Assembly (NCBI RefSeq): GCF_026213295.1
Contig: NC_079420.1
Location: 3,941,186-4,005,185 of the forward strand
From: Gadus chalcogrammus
Taxonomy: Eukaryota > Chordata > Actinopteri > Gadiformes > Gadidae
Direction: 5' to 3'
Length of the DNA stretch: 64,000 nucleotides
Below are positions 24,425-41,460 of this stretch, in pieces; position 1 is the first letter of the stretch, and every line of letters begins with the position of its first letter. Both the position numbers and the translations under genes were made by a program. The notes beneath the pieces are model-generated. The model worked only from the letters and a program-made list of their open reading frames with translations, was not told where the DNA came from and searched no databases.

Positions 24425-25115
24425 GCTTCATGGCTCACCCTAGCCATGCAGTCTAGAGGGGCCCTAACCGTTCAGTCTGTAGAGGGCCCAAGCCATACTG
24501 TCAAGTGGCCCCTGGCCATTCTGAATAGCCTTGCAGCCTATAGGGCCCCCATAGCCATGCATACTATAGAGGCCCCTAGCCATGCATACTATAGAGGCCC
24601 CTAGCCATGCAGCCTATAGGGCCCATGCAGCCTGTACATCCTTAAGGCCCCTAGCCATGCAGCCTGTAGATCCTCGTGGCCCCTAGCAATGCAGAATATA
24701 GAGGGCCCTAGCCTTGCAGCCTGTAGGGGCCCCTAACCATGCAGCCTGTAGGGGGCCCTAACCATGCAGCCTGTAGGGGGCCCTAACCATGCAGCCTGTA
24801 GGGCCCCTAGCCATGCAACCTGTAGGGGGCCCTAACCATGTAGCCTGTAGGGGGCCCTAACCATGCAGCCTGTAGGGGGCCCTAACCATGCAGCCTGTAG
24901 GGGGCCCTAACCATGTAGCCTGTAGGGCCCCTAGCCATGCAACCTGTAGGGGGCCCTAACCATGCAGCCTGTAGGGGGCCCTAACCATGTAGCCTGTAGG
25001 GGCCCCTAGACATGTAGCCTGTAGGGCCCCCTAGCCATGTAGCCTATAGAGGCCCCTAGACATGTAGCTTGTAGGGGCCCCTAGACATGCAGCCTATAGG
25101 CCCTGGGCAAAGAGC
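24425..25115. repeat. 25-bp GGGCCC-rich minisatellite
   Basis: About 27 units with the core CCATGCAGCCTGTAGG followed by GGGCCCTAA or GGCCCCTAG. Several neighbouring units are spaced exactly 25 bp (CCTGTAG at 24,844, 24,869 and 24,894). The 5' units are more diverged (CCATGCATACTATAGAGGCC) and the 3' end decays into AGACATGTAGC variants. Each unit has a GGGCCC or GGGGCCCC palindrome. Highly GC-structured, with no coding sense. Confidence 0.95.
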
Positions 25116-26600
25116 CTATTGAGGCCCTCATGCTGTGCTGTGAAACTACTGTTAATTGGGAATGTTTCATGGTTCTTATTATCATCGGCTCGCCTCCCTT
25201 TCAGTCCACACATGAGTCGGTGTGAGTGCTGCTATACTGAAGAGCTTACTTGACTGATGTCTGTCAAGTCTAGGAATGAGTCTTGTTGCTTTAGGGTTGC
25301 CAGTTTGATCCCCATGGCTGCTAATGTGTCCTTCCTATTGTTGGTTTATTGTTGTTAACTGTACAGTACCCGTCAGACTAGTTTGATGTAATAATGACGG
25401 TGTGGGTTCTTTGTCACCCAGAGGTGAGAATGGTCAGAGCGAAACCACTAACAGTGTTTCCCTTTTGTACTATTTGTAAAGGCCCCATGAGCAAGATGCT
25501 TCACACTGTCCTCTCAGAATGCTGCTGGCCAGCTGAGCACTAAAAGCCTTTTTGAACCTCCTGAGAATTATTGCTGCTAAGTTGTATCCAAGTCAGATTT
25601 TAATATTTAAAAAGAAGATGAATTGCAAAGTGTGTATAATGAATGAAGCTTTTTTAATTGTATTGAGTTCAGATGTTAAACATTTATAGAATTGATCCGT
25701 GAAGCACGCTTGGGATAAATATCACAAGGCATACTTAAAGCAGCCATCTGCCATCTTTGTTCATCACAAACTTAATGCATTTGTTTTGTAAATACTCAAT
25801 GAGCAAATCAATCTCAATCTTTGGGAATAAATTGTAGATTTACAAACGACTCATTGTTAAAGAAAGTACTCTTAATAAAATATAATCTCCAAATTAGAAA
25901 TTAGATTCTTTAGAAATATCACATCAACCATAATTCATTCAGCTGTGTTTAAGATAGGCCTATTTTCAAGTGTTGATGTTTGCCATACATGCATTATCTG
26001 TTGCCGCTTAGTATAAATGTAGACTTATGCATCAGTTTGAATCCAATGACAGTATAGAGTTGAATGATGTACCGATGTGGGGTTTTTAAACCTGACTCTT
26101 GCTGAATCACACAAATACAAAAGAGGACAGTTTCAAACTGCTCGAGTGTGCAATCTATTGGGATGTCGGGGAGAAAAAACACTGCATCTCTCACTCCTCT
26201 GCCGGGATACGCAAAGGTTACCAAACAAAATATCCCCCTTGGTAAGGGATGAGTCAATCTGAAGAGTAATTAAATTAAAATGGGTTTTGGAGCAACTGGG
26301 AAGAAAATGACGTTTATTTACCCTCTTTGCTCCAGAGGCGTGTTCCTCTAAAGAACTTCTAATCCTTCGGGCATGTCAGGATTCTTACGACCTCGACAAA
26401 ATGTTTTGAAGGATTATTTTTTGAAGTCATAGAACGATATCCCCCTTCCACAAAAACCCACTTTAATGACGGGTAAAGTCTATTTACACTGGTGAGGATT
26501 TGAAATTGGTCCGCCTCTGTTGGTCTCAAACAGAGAGGTTCACCATCATTTCCCCATTATTTCTCTTCTACAAGACAATAGAAATACAGCTTATTTTTCC
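25116..26600. other. AT-rich unassigned sequence
   Basis: No gene was recognised. Near 25,295 the words GGGTTGCCAGTTTGATCCCC resemble a polymerase III B box with SINE-like context, but no A box is visible. The remainder, 25,560-26,260, is AT-rich and motif-free. Confidence 0.35.
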
Positions 26601-27470
26601 TTCTTCTTAATACTTCTTAGATAGCTAGCGCCTATAGCCCCTGGTTAGCCCCTAGCTAACACCTGGCTAAAGCCTAGCTCTCCCCATGTATGGTGCACAC
26701 ACACAGACTGGCCTCCACTCTGTTTGGCTCCACATAAGAGGCCCCAGTCAATTTCACTGTAAAAGGTTAGACAAATGCCACAAATAATTGTGACGGAAAC
26801 GCTCTCCATGTCCAATCCTGATTCCGCCTCTTGGGAGGTCAGGCCACTGTAATTATCCCAGGTGGAGGAGGTCAGGTGGGGGGGGGGGGGGGGGGTGAAA
26901 GGCTGAGGCACGGGGAAACTATTATAGTCTGTGTCACGACGGGCAATGCGACAAGGAATGATACGGAGGCATGCGGACGGAGACACAGATGCGGTAGTAG
27001 TTGATCCCTTGCCCCTGTCTGTCTTCCGCCCCACAGTGGGGGTCAAGTTTAAATACCAAGACTCGGACGGCCGTTTGAGCAATTTATCAATTTAAAGACA
27101 GAGTCACTTCCTTGGTGAATGAATTGGTGAGTTATTTGAACTATTTGCTTTGCTGACTGACTGTATAACAGACTTGTTCACTGGCTGACAGTGGTGGCTG
27201 TCTGGCTGTCTGACTGATTTACACACTAACCGTTTGACTATCTTACTGTCTCGTGGGGGGGGGGGGAGGCAACTTATCAAGACTTTTCTGACTGACTGGC
27301 TTACTGATCAGGCCGAGTTGCACTCCAACATGGCTTACTGATTTATTGACTTGCTATCTGACCGACTGATTTACTGAGCGAATGTCTGCCTTCTACACTG
27401 ACCAAGTTCTGCATTAACTGAGTAATCAGATTAATTTGCTGACCCAGTCACGGCAGACTCACTGAAGAAT
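26601..27470. other. Mixed sequence with short cryptic repeats
   Basis: A TAGC/CCTAGC-rich patch at 26,615-26,680, a poly-G tract at 26,878-26,895, and an irregular CTGACTGAYT-type cryptic repeat at about 27,140-27,440 that recalls the GACTGGTTGGCT minisatellite at 47 kb. A 145-residue minus-strand frame (26,645-27,082) crosses the poly-G tract and has no motif. Confidence 0.5.
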
Positions 27471-27499
27471 GCTCAGTGAGTGCGTCTGAGTGTTTGAGT

Positions 27500-27532
27500 G
27501 AGTGAGTGAGTGTGTGTGTGCGTGTGTGTGTA

Positions 27533-27573
<41 letters not shown>
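27500..27573. repeat. (GAGT)n then (GT)n microsatellite
   Basis: GAGTGAGTGAGTGAG leads into a perfect (GT)n at about 27,538-27,571. Confidence 0.95.
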
Positions 27574-27574
<1 letters not shown>

Positions 27575-27718
27575 GGGCATGCGTGCAGCAATCAGCCGCC
27601 AGGAAAAACCTGCAATGGCCCGCAGCATGTCTGGATGTCCGTTCACCGGATCAGAGATGCTCTGGTGCTGCAGAGTGGCTGGTCCAAGCACTGGGCTGAT
27701 TGGATCCCAGAGGCTGAT

Positions 27719-27878
<160 letters not shown>

Positions 27879-28578
27879 CAGCCTTGCACCAGACGCCTTG
27901 AACCCGCCTGTGCCACATGACTTTGTGGAGAAACTCTAACGTGTGGTTATATTTTCAAACATACTTTTGAAGGAGTTCTAAGTCCTGTGTAGTCAGCCCT
28001 GCTGAGCAACTTAATAGATATCCATAACCTTGAGGAACTCTTATTTTTTTATTCAACCGACGTGCGTAGTCACACAAAACTTTTCACCGCCGTGGAAATA
28101 CGTGCATACGTGAGCTGTAGCAAATGTTCACCCATTCTGGTACTTGACATAGGATGTGTCAATGCCTGCAATCTTTGACAATCACTGCGTCTAAAGTTCT
28201 TTCAAAAGTCTTCCGAACCCGAACCCGATAAAAAAAAAAAAAGCCTTATTGACGGCAGTGCCATCTTCAGTCAACAGACTTCGCAGTGTTCACATCATTC
28301 CTTCTTTTGTGAAGCTGGGGAGGATTTCTCAGCAGCTCATGGTGGCAGAGATAAGATAAGATTGCAACAGATTTGATTTCAACAACGGCACCTTTTCTTG
28401 GGATGCTTTTATTAGGGATTTTCTTGTAGTCTCATCATATTTCTTTTCCTGATTTCAACAATTTTATAAAATAAAATGTTGTTTTTTGCAACGGACATTA
28501 ATTGCCCATAAAACAGATTTGTGATTTGGGTTCACATCTTCTTAATCTTATGATTAATTCTATTTCTTTATTTTGTAG
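27879..28578. other. AT-rich unique sequence upstream of the best exon candidate
   Basis: No repeats apart from a 12-A run near 28,230. AT-rich text from 28,370 ends in a polypyrimidine-AG acceptor at 28,578. Confidence 0.35.
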
Positions 28579-28605
28579 TGGAGATTCCATCGTAATATTG
28601 GCAGC

Positions 28606-28691
28606 ATGTCCTTCTATTCCATTAACGTTACCATCTTATGTTTAATTCATGTCCAACCCATGTTCCATGCTCAATACTACATTAGAAAAAG
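28606..28691 (+). CDS. Candidate first coding exon, signal-peptide-like, product unknown
   Basis: The splice acceptor CTATTTCTTTATTTTGTAG ends at 28,578, an ATG in context GGCAGCATGT lies at 28,606, and the donor AAAAAG/GTAGGT falls after 28,691. The frame is open from the acceptor through the donor, giving 28 codons plus 2 nt (phase 2). The peptide starts MSFYSINVTILCLIHV, a short polar start and a hydrophobic core typical of a secretory signal, and ends in a basic YIRK. I searched memory for secreted or receptor families and recognise none. No partner exon was found in the window. A chance combination in AT-rich DNA is quite possible. Confidence 0.3.
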
Positions 28692-29340
28692 GTAGGTCTG
28701 TAATTGGATTTTGCCTCAATTAAGTGGTGTGCGACGTTGGATCGATTCATCGTCAATCCCTGGACCGTGTCGAGGAAAACCTAATAAAATCAAGAGCGGC
28801 TCGAAGGGAAGCTAGTAAAGGCAACTGTTGTAATGGTTGCAATCATAGGATCTATACACAAGGGAAGCATAGCATCGGTGTCATGTGCTAAGGGGACATG
28901 CTCAAACCAGCCATGGAGCTGTTCTTCAGGCAAACAAAACACAATCAAAATACCAATATGTACCAACTAATCAGAGGATGACACTGAACCGGCCCGCCTT
29001 ATTAAATATGCATTAAGCGCAGGTTGACAAAGAAAATAAGGCAATCTGTGTTTGTTTGGCTTATATAAGGCAGAGTTGCCTCACTCATTGTTCTCTCGCT
29101 TGTCTGCGCTCTCTCTTCTTCTCCCTCTCTCAGGCCAGCTGCGTGTAAAGGCATTGCTGAGCTTTGATCATGGTTGTGAGTTTGCTGAGTTGGATGTGAC
29201 AGATGTGAACAAAGGCCTGGTGCACATGTGTTGGTTTCAAGCTGAGACTTCACAACTTTACACAAATATAATAAAAAGCTCCCAAAAAATGTCCCAAGAG
29301 GCAAGCCTTCAAAGAGGATGAGAGGACAATGTGTCAATGT
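28692..29340 (+). promoter_or_regulatory. Unique sequence with a TATA-box-like element
   Basis: TATATAAGG at 29,062-29,070 is followed about 30-60 bp later by pyrimidine-rich text ending CTCTCTCAG, then 42 bp, then GTGAGT. This could be a minor promoter with a small first exon, or coincidence. The 111-residue minus and 89-residue plus frames overlap here with no motifs. Confidence 0.2.
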
Positions 29341-29363
29341 GTCAATGTTTTCGTGTAATAATG

Positions 29364-29390
29364 GCTGAGGTACTCACTTAGTACCTCAGC
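29364..29390. repeat. Perfect 11-bp stem hairpin
   Basis: GCTGAGGTACT, then the loop CACTT, then AGTACCTCAGC. The arms are exact complements. Confidence 0.9.
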
Positions 29391-29450
29391 TCTGGCTTTT
29401 TCTGTTGTTGGGTCCTATCAAAGCTTTTCAATTTTTTTTATTAAATGCAT

Positions 29451-29565
29451 GTCATTAATGAGCAGGTAAGAATTAGGGCATTGCTCGAGGATTCCTGCAT
29501 TCCTGTAGACTGTGGAGCCTGGGGTTTGGACACGGAACCTATAGGCTGTCAGTCAAACACCCTGT
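29451..29565 (+). mobile_element. Dispersed repeat copy A (GTCATTAATGAGCAGGT)
   Basis: It shares the start GTCATTAATGAGCAGGT and the later GGGGTTTGGACACGGAACCT / TAGGCTG order with the copy at 58,936-59,050. The pair appears to be two members of one interspersed family. It includes a tRNA-like GGGNTTTGAACC word in copy B. Confidence 0.6.
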
Positions 29566-30344
29566 CTCTTTGGAAATCTAAAGTTTCAGATTCTATCTCT
29601 GTTCTGCAACCCGTAAGGAACACTGAGTAGCCATCGAGGGTTGGAGGAATAGGGACGGCGGATTGGTATTGTAATGGGAGCTAATTAGCAATGTGTTGGC
29701 TTCCATAATAATACCAATCGTCCATCCTTATTCATCCACCAACCAATGGCTACTCACTGATTTTATTATGGTAGCTAACTAGAACTATGTTGTATTAAAA
29801 TGTTAGGGACATCCAAAGTCAACGTGACTACAGGTTGTCCTCCTCGCGACTCAATCTTCAACCTTTCCCTTGTGGACGTTTCGTAGGGCTGCGCCGTTCC
29901 TTTAAGAAGGGGGCGTGGCCTCTCCGAAGCAGCGGCCAGGTACCCCTGCCAGGGAACCAATGAGATATGAGGTGCTGGTAGTGGCACTTTTGACAAGATA
30001 AAGCCAGCCTGTGCAGAGGGAAGAGGGGACCGCGGGTGTATGGGTGCAGACGGACCTCCTGGCCCACCCCCACTACCATCTCTTTGTTTCACACTTGAGA
30101 ATATAAGCTTTCTGCTGCCTCCAATCTTTCATTCTGATTGTTGCTTGTTGTGATTTCAAGCCCTTTGTATTTCTGGTTCATGTCATGTTGCTTCCCTTGT
30201 TAAGCACATTTTATTGCAGTTTTTGCACAAATGGTGCCATATAAAACAACATTTTATGGATTATTGGATTGATTGATGGCAGGGATCTTCAGCTGCATGA
30301 GTGATGAAGATCAATAAAGACCGAGAGTGTGACTGAGCTCCCCC
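29566..30344. other. Unassigned unique sequence
   Basis: A 105-residue minus-strand frame (29,775-30,092) has no recognisable domain. TAAGCACATTTTATTGCAGT near 30,202 and TATAAAACAACATTTTATGG near 30,240 resemble SINE tails, but only weakly. Confidence 0.35.
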
Positions 30345-30600
30345 CCACTCTGGTCCACCGAGGGCGGGTGTGGACTATGCCCCGGTGGCCACTAGCTAGG
30401 CTGTCTATCTCCCGGCCATGACGCCCACCGGTAGACTGTATTCATCGGCCATCAAACCCAGGACCTTTTTATTTAAAGTCCACCATCTACCTGCAAGGCA
30501 TCATGGCGTAACTCCTCTTCATGATAAATGATCTCAATTCACTAAGTCGTTTTGGATAAAAATGTCGGCCGGATGGCTTAATAGTAATAAATAGTAATAG
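30345..30600 (+). mobile_element. Teleost interspersed repeat copy (TTTGGATAAAAATGTCGGCC tail)
   Basis: The 3' part TAAGTCGTTTTGGATAAAAA then TGTCGGCCGGATGGCTTAAT is close to the TCGCTTTGGATAAAAGCGTC motif widely repeated in fish. The left boundary is uncertain. Confidence 0.5.
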
Positions 30601-30831
30601 CGTTGCTTCAGGCAGAGAGTGTGTTTTTAATACTGAACTACATATGCCTGTAGTCCGGCAGCTCTCTATGCATGCTGGTCCGTGTAGTTTTATTTAGCAT
30701 ACTGTATTCAGGATGCGTTGTGAGTAATCCCCGCCCGTCCGTCCGTCTCTCTGGGCTCTTCTCTGCTCCCTTCTCACGCTCTTTCACTATCTCCCCCAAC
30801 GAAAGCTCCCATCTCCCCCGTCTCCCCCTCC

Positions 30832-30910
30832 TCCTCCGTCTCCCCCTCTCCCCTCTCCCCTCTCCCCTCTCCCCTCTCCCCTCTCCCCTCTCCCCTCTCC
30901 CCTCTCCCTC
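30832..30910. repeat. (CTCCCCT)n heptamer array
   Basis: Nine to ten units of the 7-mer CTCCCCT at about 30,840-30,905. This is a polypyrimidine tract with H-DNA or quadruplex potential on the complementary strand. Confidence 0.95.
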
Positions 30911-31016
30911 CACCCTGCGGCCTGGCTTATCTCCTCAGCTCTGCTCTGGCTCCGGCGTGGTTTTCCTTTTGGCTCTTCTTGTATGTCACAGACAGGAGAT
31001 GGGTCGTCTTCTGGCC

Positions 31017-31017
<1 letters not shown>

Positions 31018-31050
<33 letters not shown>

Positions 31051-31240
31051 CACACAGGCACATGCACACACACGCACGCACGCACATGTAGACACTCGCA
31101 CACAGGCACACACTTACAGGTGCACACCCACAGGCAAACACGCAAACAGACGCACGCACGCACGCACGCACGCACAGGCACAGGCACAGGCACAGGCACA
31201 CACACAGGCACACGCACAGGCACGACGCACACACAACACA
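31018..31240. repeat. Mixed CA / ACGC / CAGGCA microsatellite
   Basis: (CA)n at 31,018-31,042, ACGC units near 31,072-31,084 and 31,150-31,173, then CAGGCACAGGCACAGGCACA at about 31,175-31,200 and CA-rich text to 31,240. Confidence 0.95.
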
Positions 31241-31665
31241 CCTGTAAAAGTGACGGGTGACCAGGGTAAAGACATCTCTACTGTAGCAGCACTGGAGGCC
31301 TTAACCTGTTAACCTGTTGTGTGACTGTTGCTTTAAAAGTTATTGTTTTTTTTGTGGTTGTTGTTGTTGTTGTTGTCATCCTCATTCAATGTCATATCCT
31401 GGAATCCGATTGGCCTTTGTTTAAATGTTTTATTCCTTCTACCAAATAAGGCAATGTTTTCAAAGGCGTGTTGCTTCATCCTTTCAGTGAAAAAGGCAAT
31501 ATCGAGAGTGTGGCTTTCATCCCTGTGCTGAATCATAGAGGTGTTAGGACACACACGCACGCACCCCCCCACACACACACATTCATCGCCTCAGCCGGTA
31601 TCATCTTAGGAGGAGCAGTGCATGTTTGAACTGTAAGCTTTCCATGTCGCCCCATCTTCAGGTTG
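31241..31665. other. Unassigned sequence
   Basis: A (TTG)n tract at about 31,357-31,375 and a short C/A-rich patch near 31,548-31,580. No gene was recognised. Confidence 0.4.
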
Positions 31666-31669
31666 AGTA

Positions 31670-31806
31670 GACCCCCCCCCCCATCCCACCCCCCCCCCAT
31701 CCCACCCCCCCCCCTCCACCGTTGGCACTACGGCCAACAGGTACAGGCCTCAGATGCTCCTCCACCACCTCCTCCTCCAACACCTCCTCCTCCACCACCT
31801 CCTCCA
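31670..31806. repeat. C-rich and (CCT)n tract
   Basis: C-runs in a repeating CCCCCCCCATCCCAC pattern at 31,671-31,716, then (CTC/CAC) triplets at about 31,757-31,806. Proline-rich frames here are artefacts. Confidence 0.9.
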
Positions 31807-31916
31807 GAGACCGCCTCTTCTCTCCGGCCCGTCTGGCCGGATCTCGCTCCATTGTCTGCCTGCCGGTGATTAACTGCGTCGCTTTGTGTCGGGAGACGTT
31901 CGCCTCGGCCCACCAA

Positions 31917-31977
31917 TGAGAGCGTGCACGATGAGGGCGTGCACGATGAGGGCGTGCACGATGAGGGCGTGCACGAT
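31917..31977. repeat. 15-bp GTGCACGATGAGGGC minisatellite
   Basis: Four units (CGTGCACGATGAGGG type) with an exact 15-bp period. Each contains GTGCAC, an ApaLI-type palindrome. Because 15 is a multiple of three, the array stays open in frame as a short repeated peptide. Confidence 0.93.
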
Positions 31978-32034
31978 TGTGAGAGCGTGTACCATAGCGG
32001 GTGCGTTCACGTTGTTGGGAGCTCGCACGTCCCA

Positions 32035-32118
32035 CGGTGGGGCACGGTGGTGGGAGCGTGCACGGTGGTGGGAGCGTGCACGGTGGTGGGAACGTGCACG
32101 GTGGAGGGAGCGTGCACG
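32035..32118. repeat. 18-bp GTGCACGGTGGTGGGAGC minisatellite
   Basis: About four units of GTGCACGGTGGTGGGAGC or variants. It shares the GAGCGTGCACG core with the 15-bp array 60 bp upstream, so the two arrays probably arose from one seed. Confidence 0.92.
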
Positions 32119-32274
32119 TACAGGAGGAAGATGGTGGAGGAGGACGGCCAGGATTAGAGGGTCAGCTGAGCTGAGATTTATGACCCCGGGAGAACAAAAG
32201 CTGTGTCTGCCGCGGGAGCAGGAACCATAAATCTGAGGGAAGTGGGTCAGGTTGGGTCAGCTCTCATCTGCTCA

Positions 32275-32335
32275 CCTCCTCCGCCTCCTCCTTCTTCTCC
32301 TCCTCCCTCCTCCTGCACCTCCCTCTCCTAAAGGT
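32275..32335. repeat. (CTC)n-rich polypyrimidine patch
   Basis: CTCCTCCGCCTCCTCCTTCT followed by more CTC units. Short and imperfect. Confidence 0.8.
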
Positions 32336-32422
32336 GCCTCTTTTGCTTTTACCTTCGTTTATTTTTTTTCCTACTCCCAAGTTGTGGTCAAGTGTTTGCC
32401 ACTTCCTCCTGGGGCAAAGGGC

Positions 32423-32475
32423 GGCTGTAGCGGAGAGGTTAAGCGCTCGGACACTCAGGGAATATCTGTGATAGA
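32423..32475 (+). mobile_element. 5' fragment of a tRNA-derived SINE (tentative)
   Basis: GGCGGCTGTAGCGGAGAGGT then TAAGCGCTCGGACACTC has an A-box-like TAGCGGAGAGG and reads like the first 50 bp of a tRNA-derived SINE. No B box follows, so it would be truncated. Confidence 0.4.
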
Positions 32476-33389
32476 TGTGGCGCGTTTGGCTGGGATTTGT
32501 TGTTTGTTACCCAGAGCGACAACACCGTGAGTGCATTCACTCTCAGTGCACTTCAGACCTGAATTATAGCTTAAGTTTATGCAGTCACGCGTTTGGCGTT
32601 CAGTGGTTAGTTTAAGCCATTTCCTTTCTAATTCTGGAGCTGCTTGTCCGATGTGCTTAGCCGATGCTCGAGCCAGTTACCCGGCATTAATGATTAAACC
32701 GTTTTTTTCGAAAATAAATTGCTGGTATCTAATTGGCTATTTGACTCATTTCGGTCACTTAAAGTAACACGAGTCAAGACAATTTATTGTAGAATAACCT
32801 TTTTTCATTTTTGTTTGATTCTCTACACTTCCAGGCAACAATCAATAAATCATATGCTCTGATGTAAAAAAATAAATAAATAAATCTGGTATCCGTGGCT
32901 GAACCAGGCCTGTAGTAAGCCTGTTCAATTATTTAATTGGGCCCTAATATTTTTTCTACCTAGCTACCCGTCCACCTGCAAGCTGTCTCCCTGTGCTCTC
33001 ATTGTGCTTTAGTAAAGCTAGCAAGCTGGTCATGTGTTTTGGAAGTGTTGTTTTGGAGGCAGTCCTGAAGGGAGGGGGTTGAGGCCTTTTGGTTTGGATA
33101 CTCTCAAATTCGAGCTTACTCTGGCTGGTTTCACCAAATTGCCTACCCTAGCTTTAAGTACCCCTCAGTAGCCAATGATGGAAGAGAGAAAATCCCATGG
33201 CACATACTCATCTACAAAGCCACAGAGGCAAAGTTCTCATTAGCCAACTTGTTGGCCTGCCATTTGAAAGAACCCATAATAAACCCCTCATACTACATCT
33301 AAACCAGAGGACAGTGTGTTTTGGTCAATCTGAGGGCTGGGTTTTCACATTCAGTTTAACTTAACAATCTCTCTTTCGCTTTCATTCAG
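32476..33389. other. Unassigned unique sequence
   Basis: AT-rich, no microsatellite and no recognised gene. An acceptor-like tract TCTCTCTTTCGCTTTCATTCAG ends at 33,389. Confidence 0.35.
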
Positions 33390-33611
33390 AGTTTACCCAA
33401 GTTTTTACTTTATTTGTGTGACTCTGTGTTGTTGCATATGGAGGCATCAAAGAGGATATCAAACAAATGCAAATGCCCTCTATGGCAGGGATGGAGCGGT
33501 GAAGATCAGAAGTCTGCCGAGTTTGACTGCTGTAACTGCAAATGGAACTGCTGGGATTTGTGTCCATGTTTACAACAACATTCATCCTACTTTCACCACG
33601 AGATTCCCTGT
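33390..33611 (+). CDS. Candidate internal coding exon, product unknown
   Basis: It is bounded by a polypyrimidine acceptor (CTCTTTCGCTTTCATTCAG, ending at 33,389) and by the donor TTCCCT/GTGAGTAGG (after 33,611). The frame beginning with the second base is open throughout for 73 codons, with a plausible mixed composition including GRDGAVKIRSLPSLTAVTAN. A second frame is also open, which weakens the case. No domain is recognised and no partner exons were found. Confidence 0.2.
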
Positions 33612-38568
<4,957 letters not shown>

Positions 38569-38607
38569 AGAAGACCACCAACCGCGTTGGTGGTCTTCTT
38601 TTTTTTA
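38569..38607. repeat. Perfect 14-bp stem hairpin followed by a T-run
   Basis: AGAAGACCACCAAC, loop CGC, then GTTGGTGGTCTTCT and a run of T. Just upstream GACACGGTAGAA is duplicated. In bacteria this layout would be a terminator; in this genome it is a structure of unknown role. Confidence 0.9.
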
Positions 38608-38975
38608 ATGGGGCATAAAAAAAAAACAGCACACCAGCCTTTTCACAATAAAAGCGCTCCCTCCCTTTGTGAATGTGATGCCGCTTGACAAACGCATGAT
38701 TAGTGGAAAATAATTAAGAACGCTTGCGGTACGTACCTTTCTTTTCCCTGATAGCTCTGTATTGTACACTGTATCCAGGCGATGCTGCTGAACACGCAGT
38801 ACATTGTGAAGCACATATTAACACCACTGTAGCACACATTTGTGTTTTCTCAACACAATTTGTGGATTTGTGTTTGGGAACATCCTGGCAGATACATTAA
38901 AAACAAATGGAAGAATTAAAAAAGACTAAACTCTATGTCCTAGCATGGATTTGAGGTCATGCAAGTGGCATGCCA

Positions 38976-39009
38976 GCTGGAAGGATGGAAGGATGGAAGG
39001 ATGGAAGTA
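38976..39009. repeat. (ATGGAAGG)n short tandem repeat
   Basis: Three to four units of the 8-mer GGATGGAA. Below typical minisatellite length. Confidence 0.9.
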
Positions 39010-41298
<2,289 letters not shown>

Positions 41299-41460
41299 GC
41301 AGGGGTCTCCAACGTTTACCAGGCCAAGAACCCCCAAACTGATGGAGAGATGGAGCGGGGAACCCCCTACCTATATATTGTATAAAATTGTGTTTTATAT
41401 TAAACTGGTCCTATAGTGCCATGTATAAATGTACCTTGTTACTTTGCATTCAATACTAAG
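41299..41460 (+). mobile_element. hAT-like DNA transposon fragment
   Basis: It begins GCAGGGGTCTCCAACGTTTA, the CAGGGGTCTCCAA terminal sequence typical of hAT-superfamily ends. The following AGGCCAAGAACCCCCAAACT and GATGGAGAGATGGAGCGGGG are phrases repeated in fish genomes. No matching right terminal repeat (TTGGAGACCCCTG) was found, so this is a left-end fragment. Confidence 0.6.

Noticed and set aside
24425..25115. CRISPR-like array of regular repeats
   Set aside because: Units are directly tandem with no unique spacers, in a eukaryotic context; it is a minisatellite.
38569..38607. Bacterial rho-independent terminator
   Set aside because: The window is vertebrate nuclear DNA, so the hairpin plus T-run has no such role.
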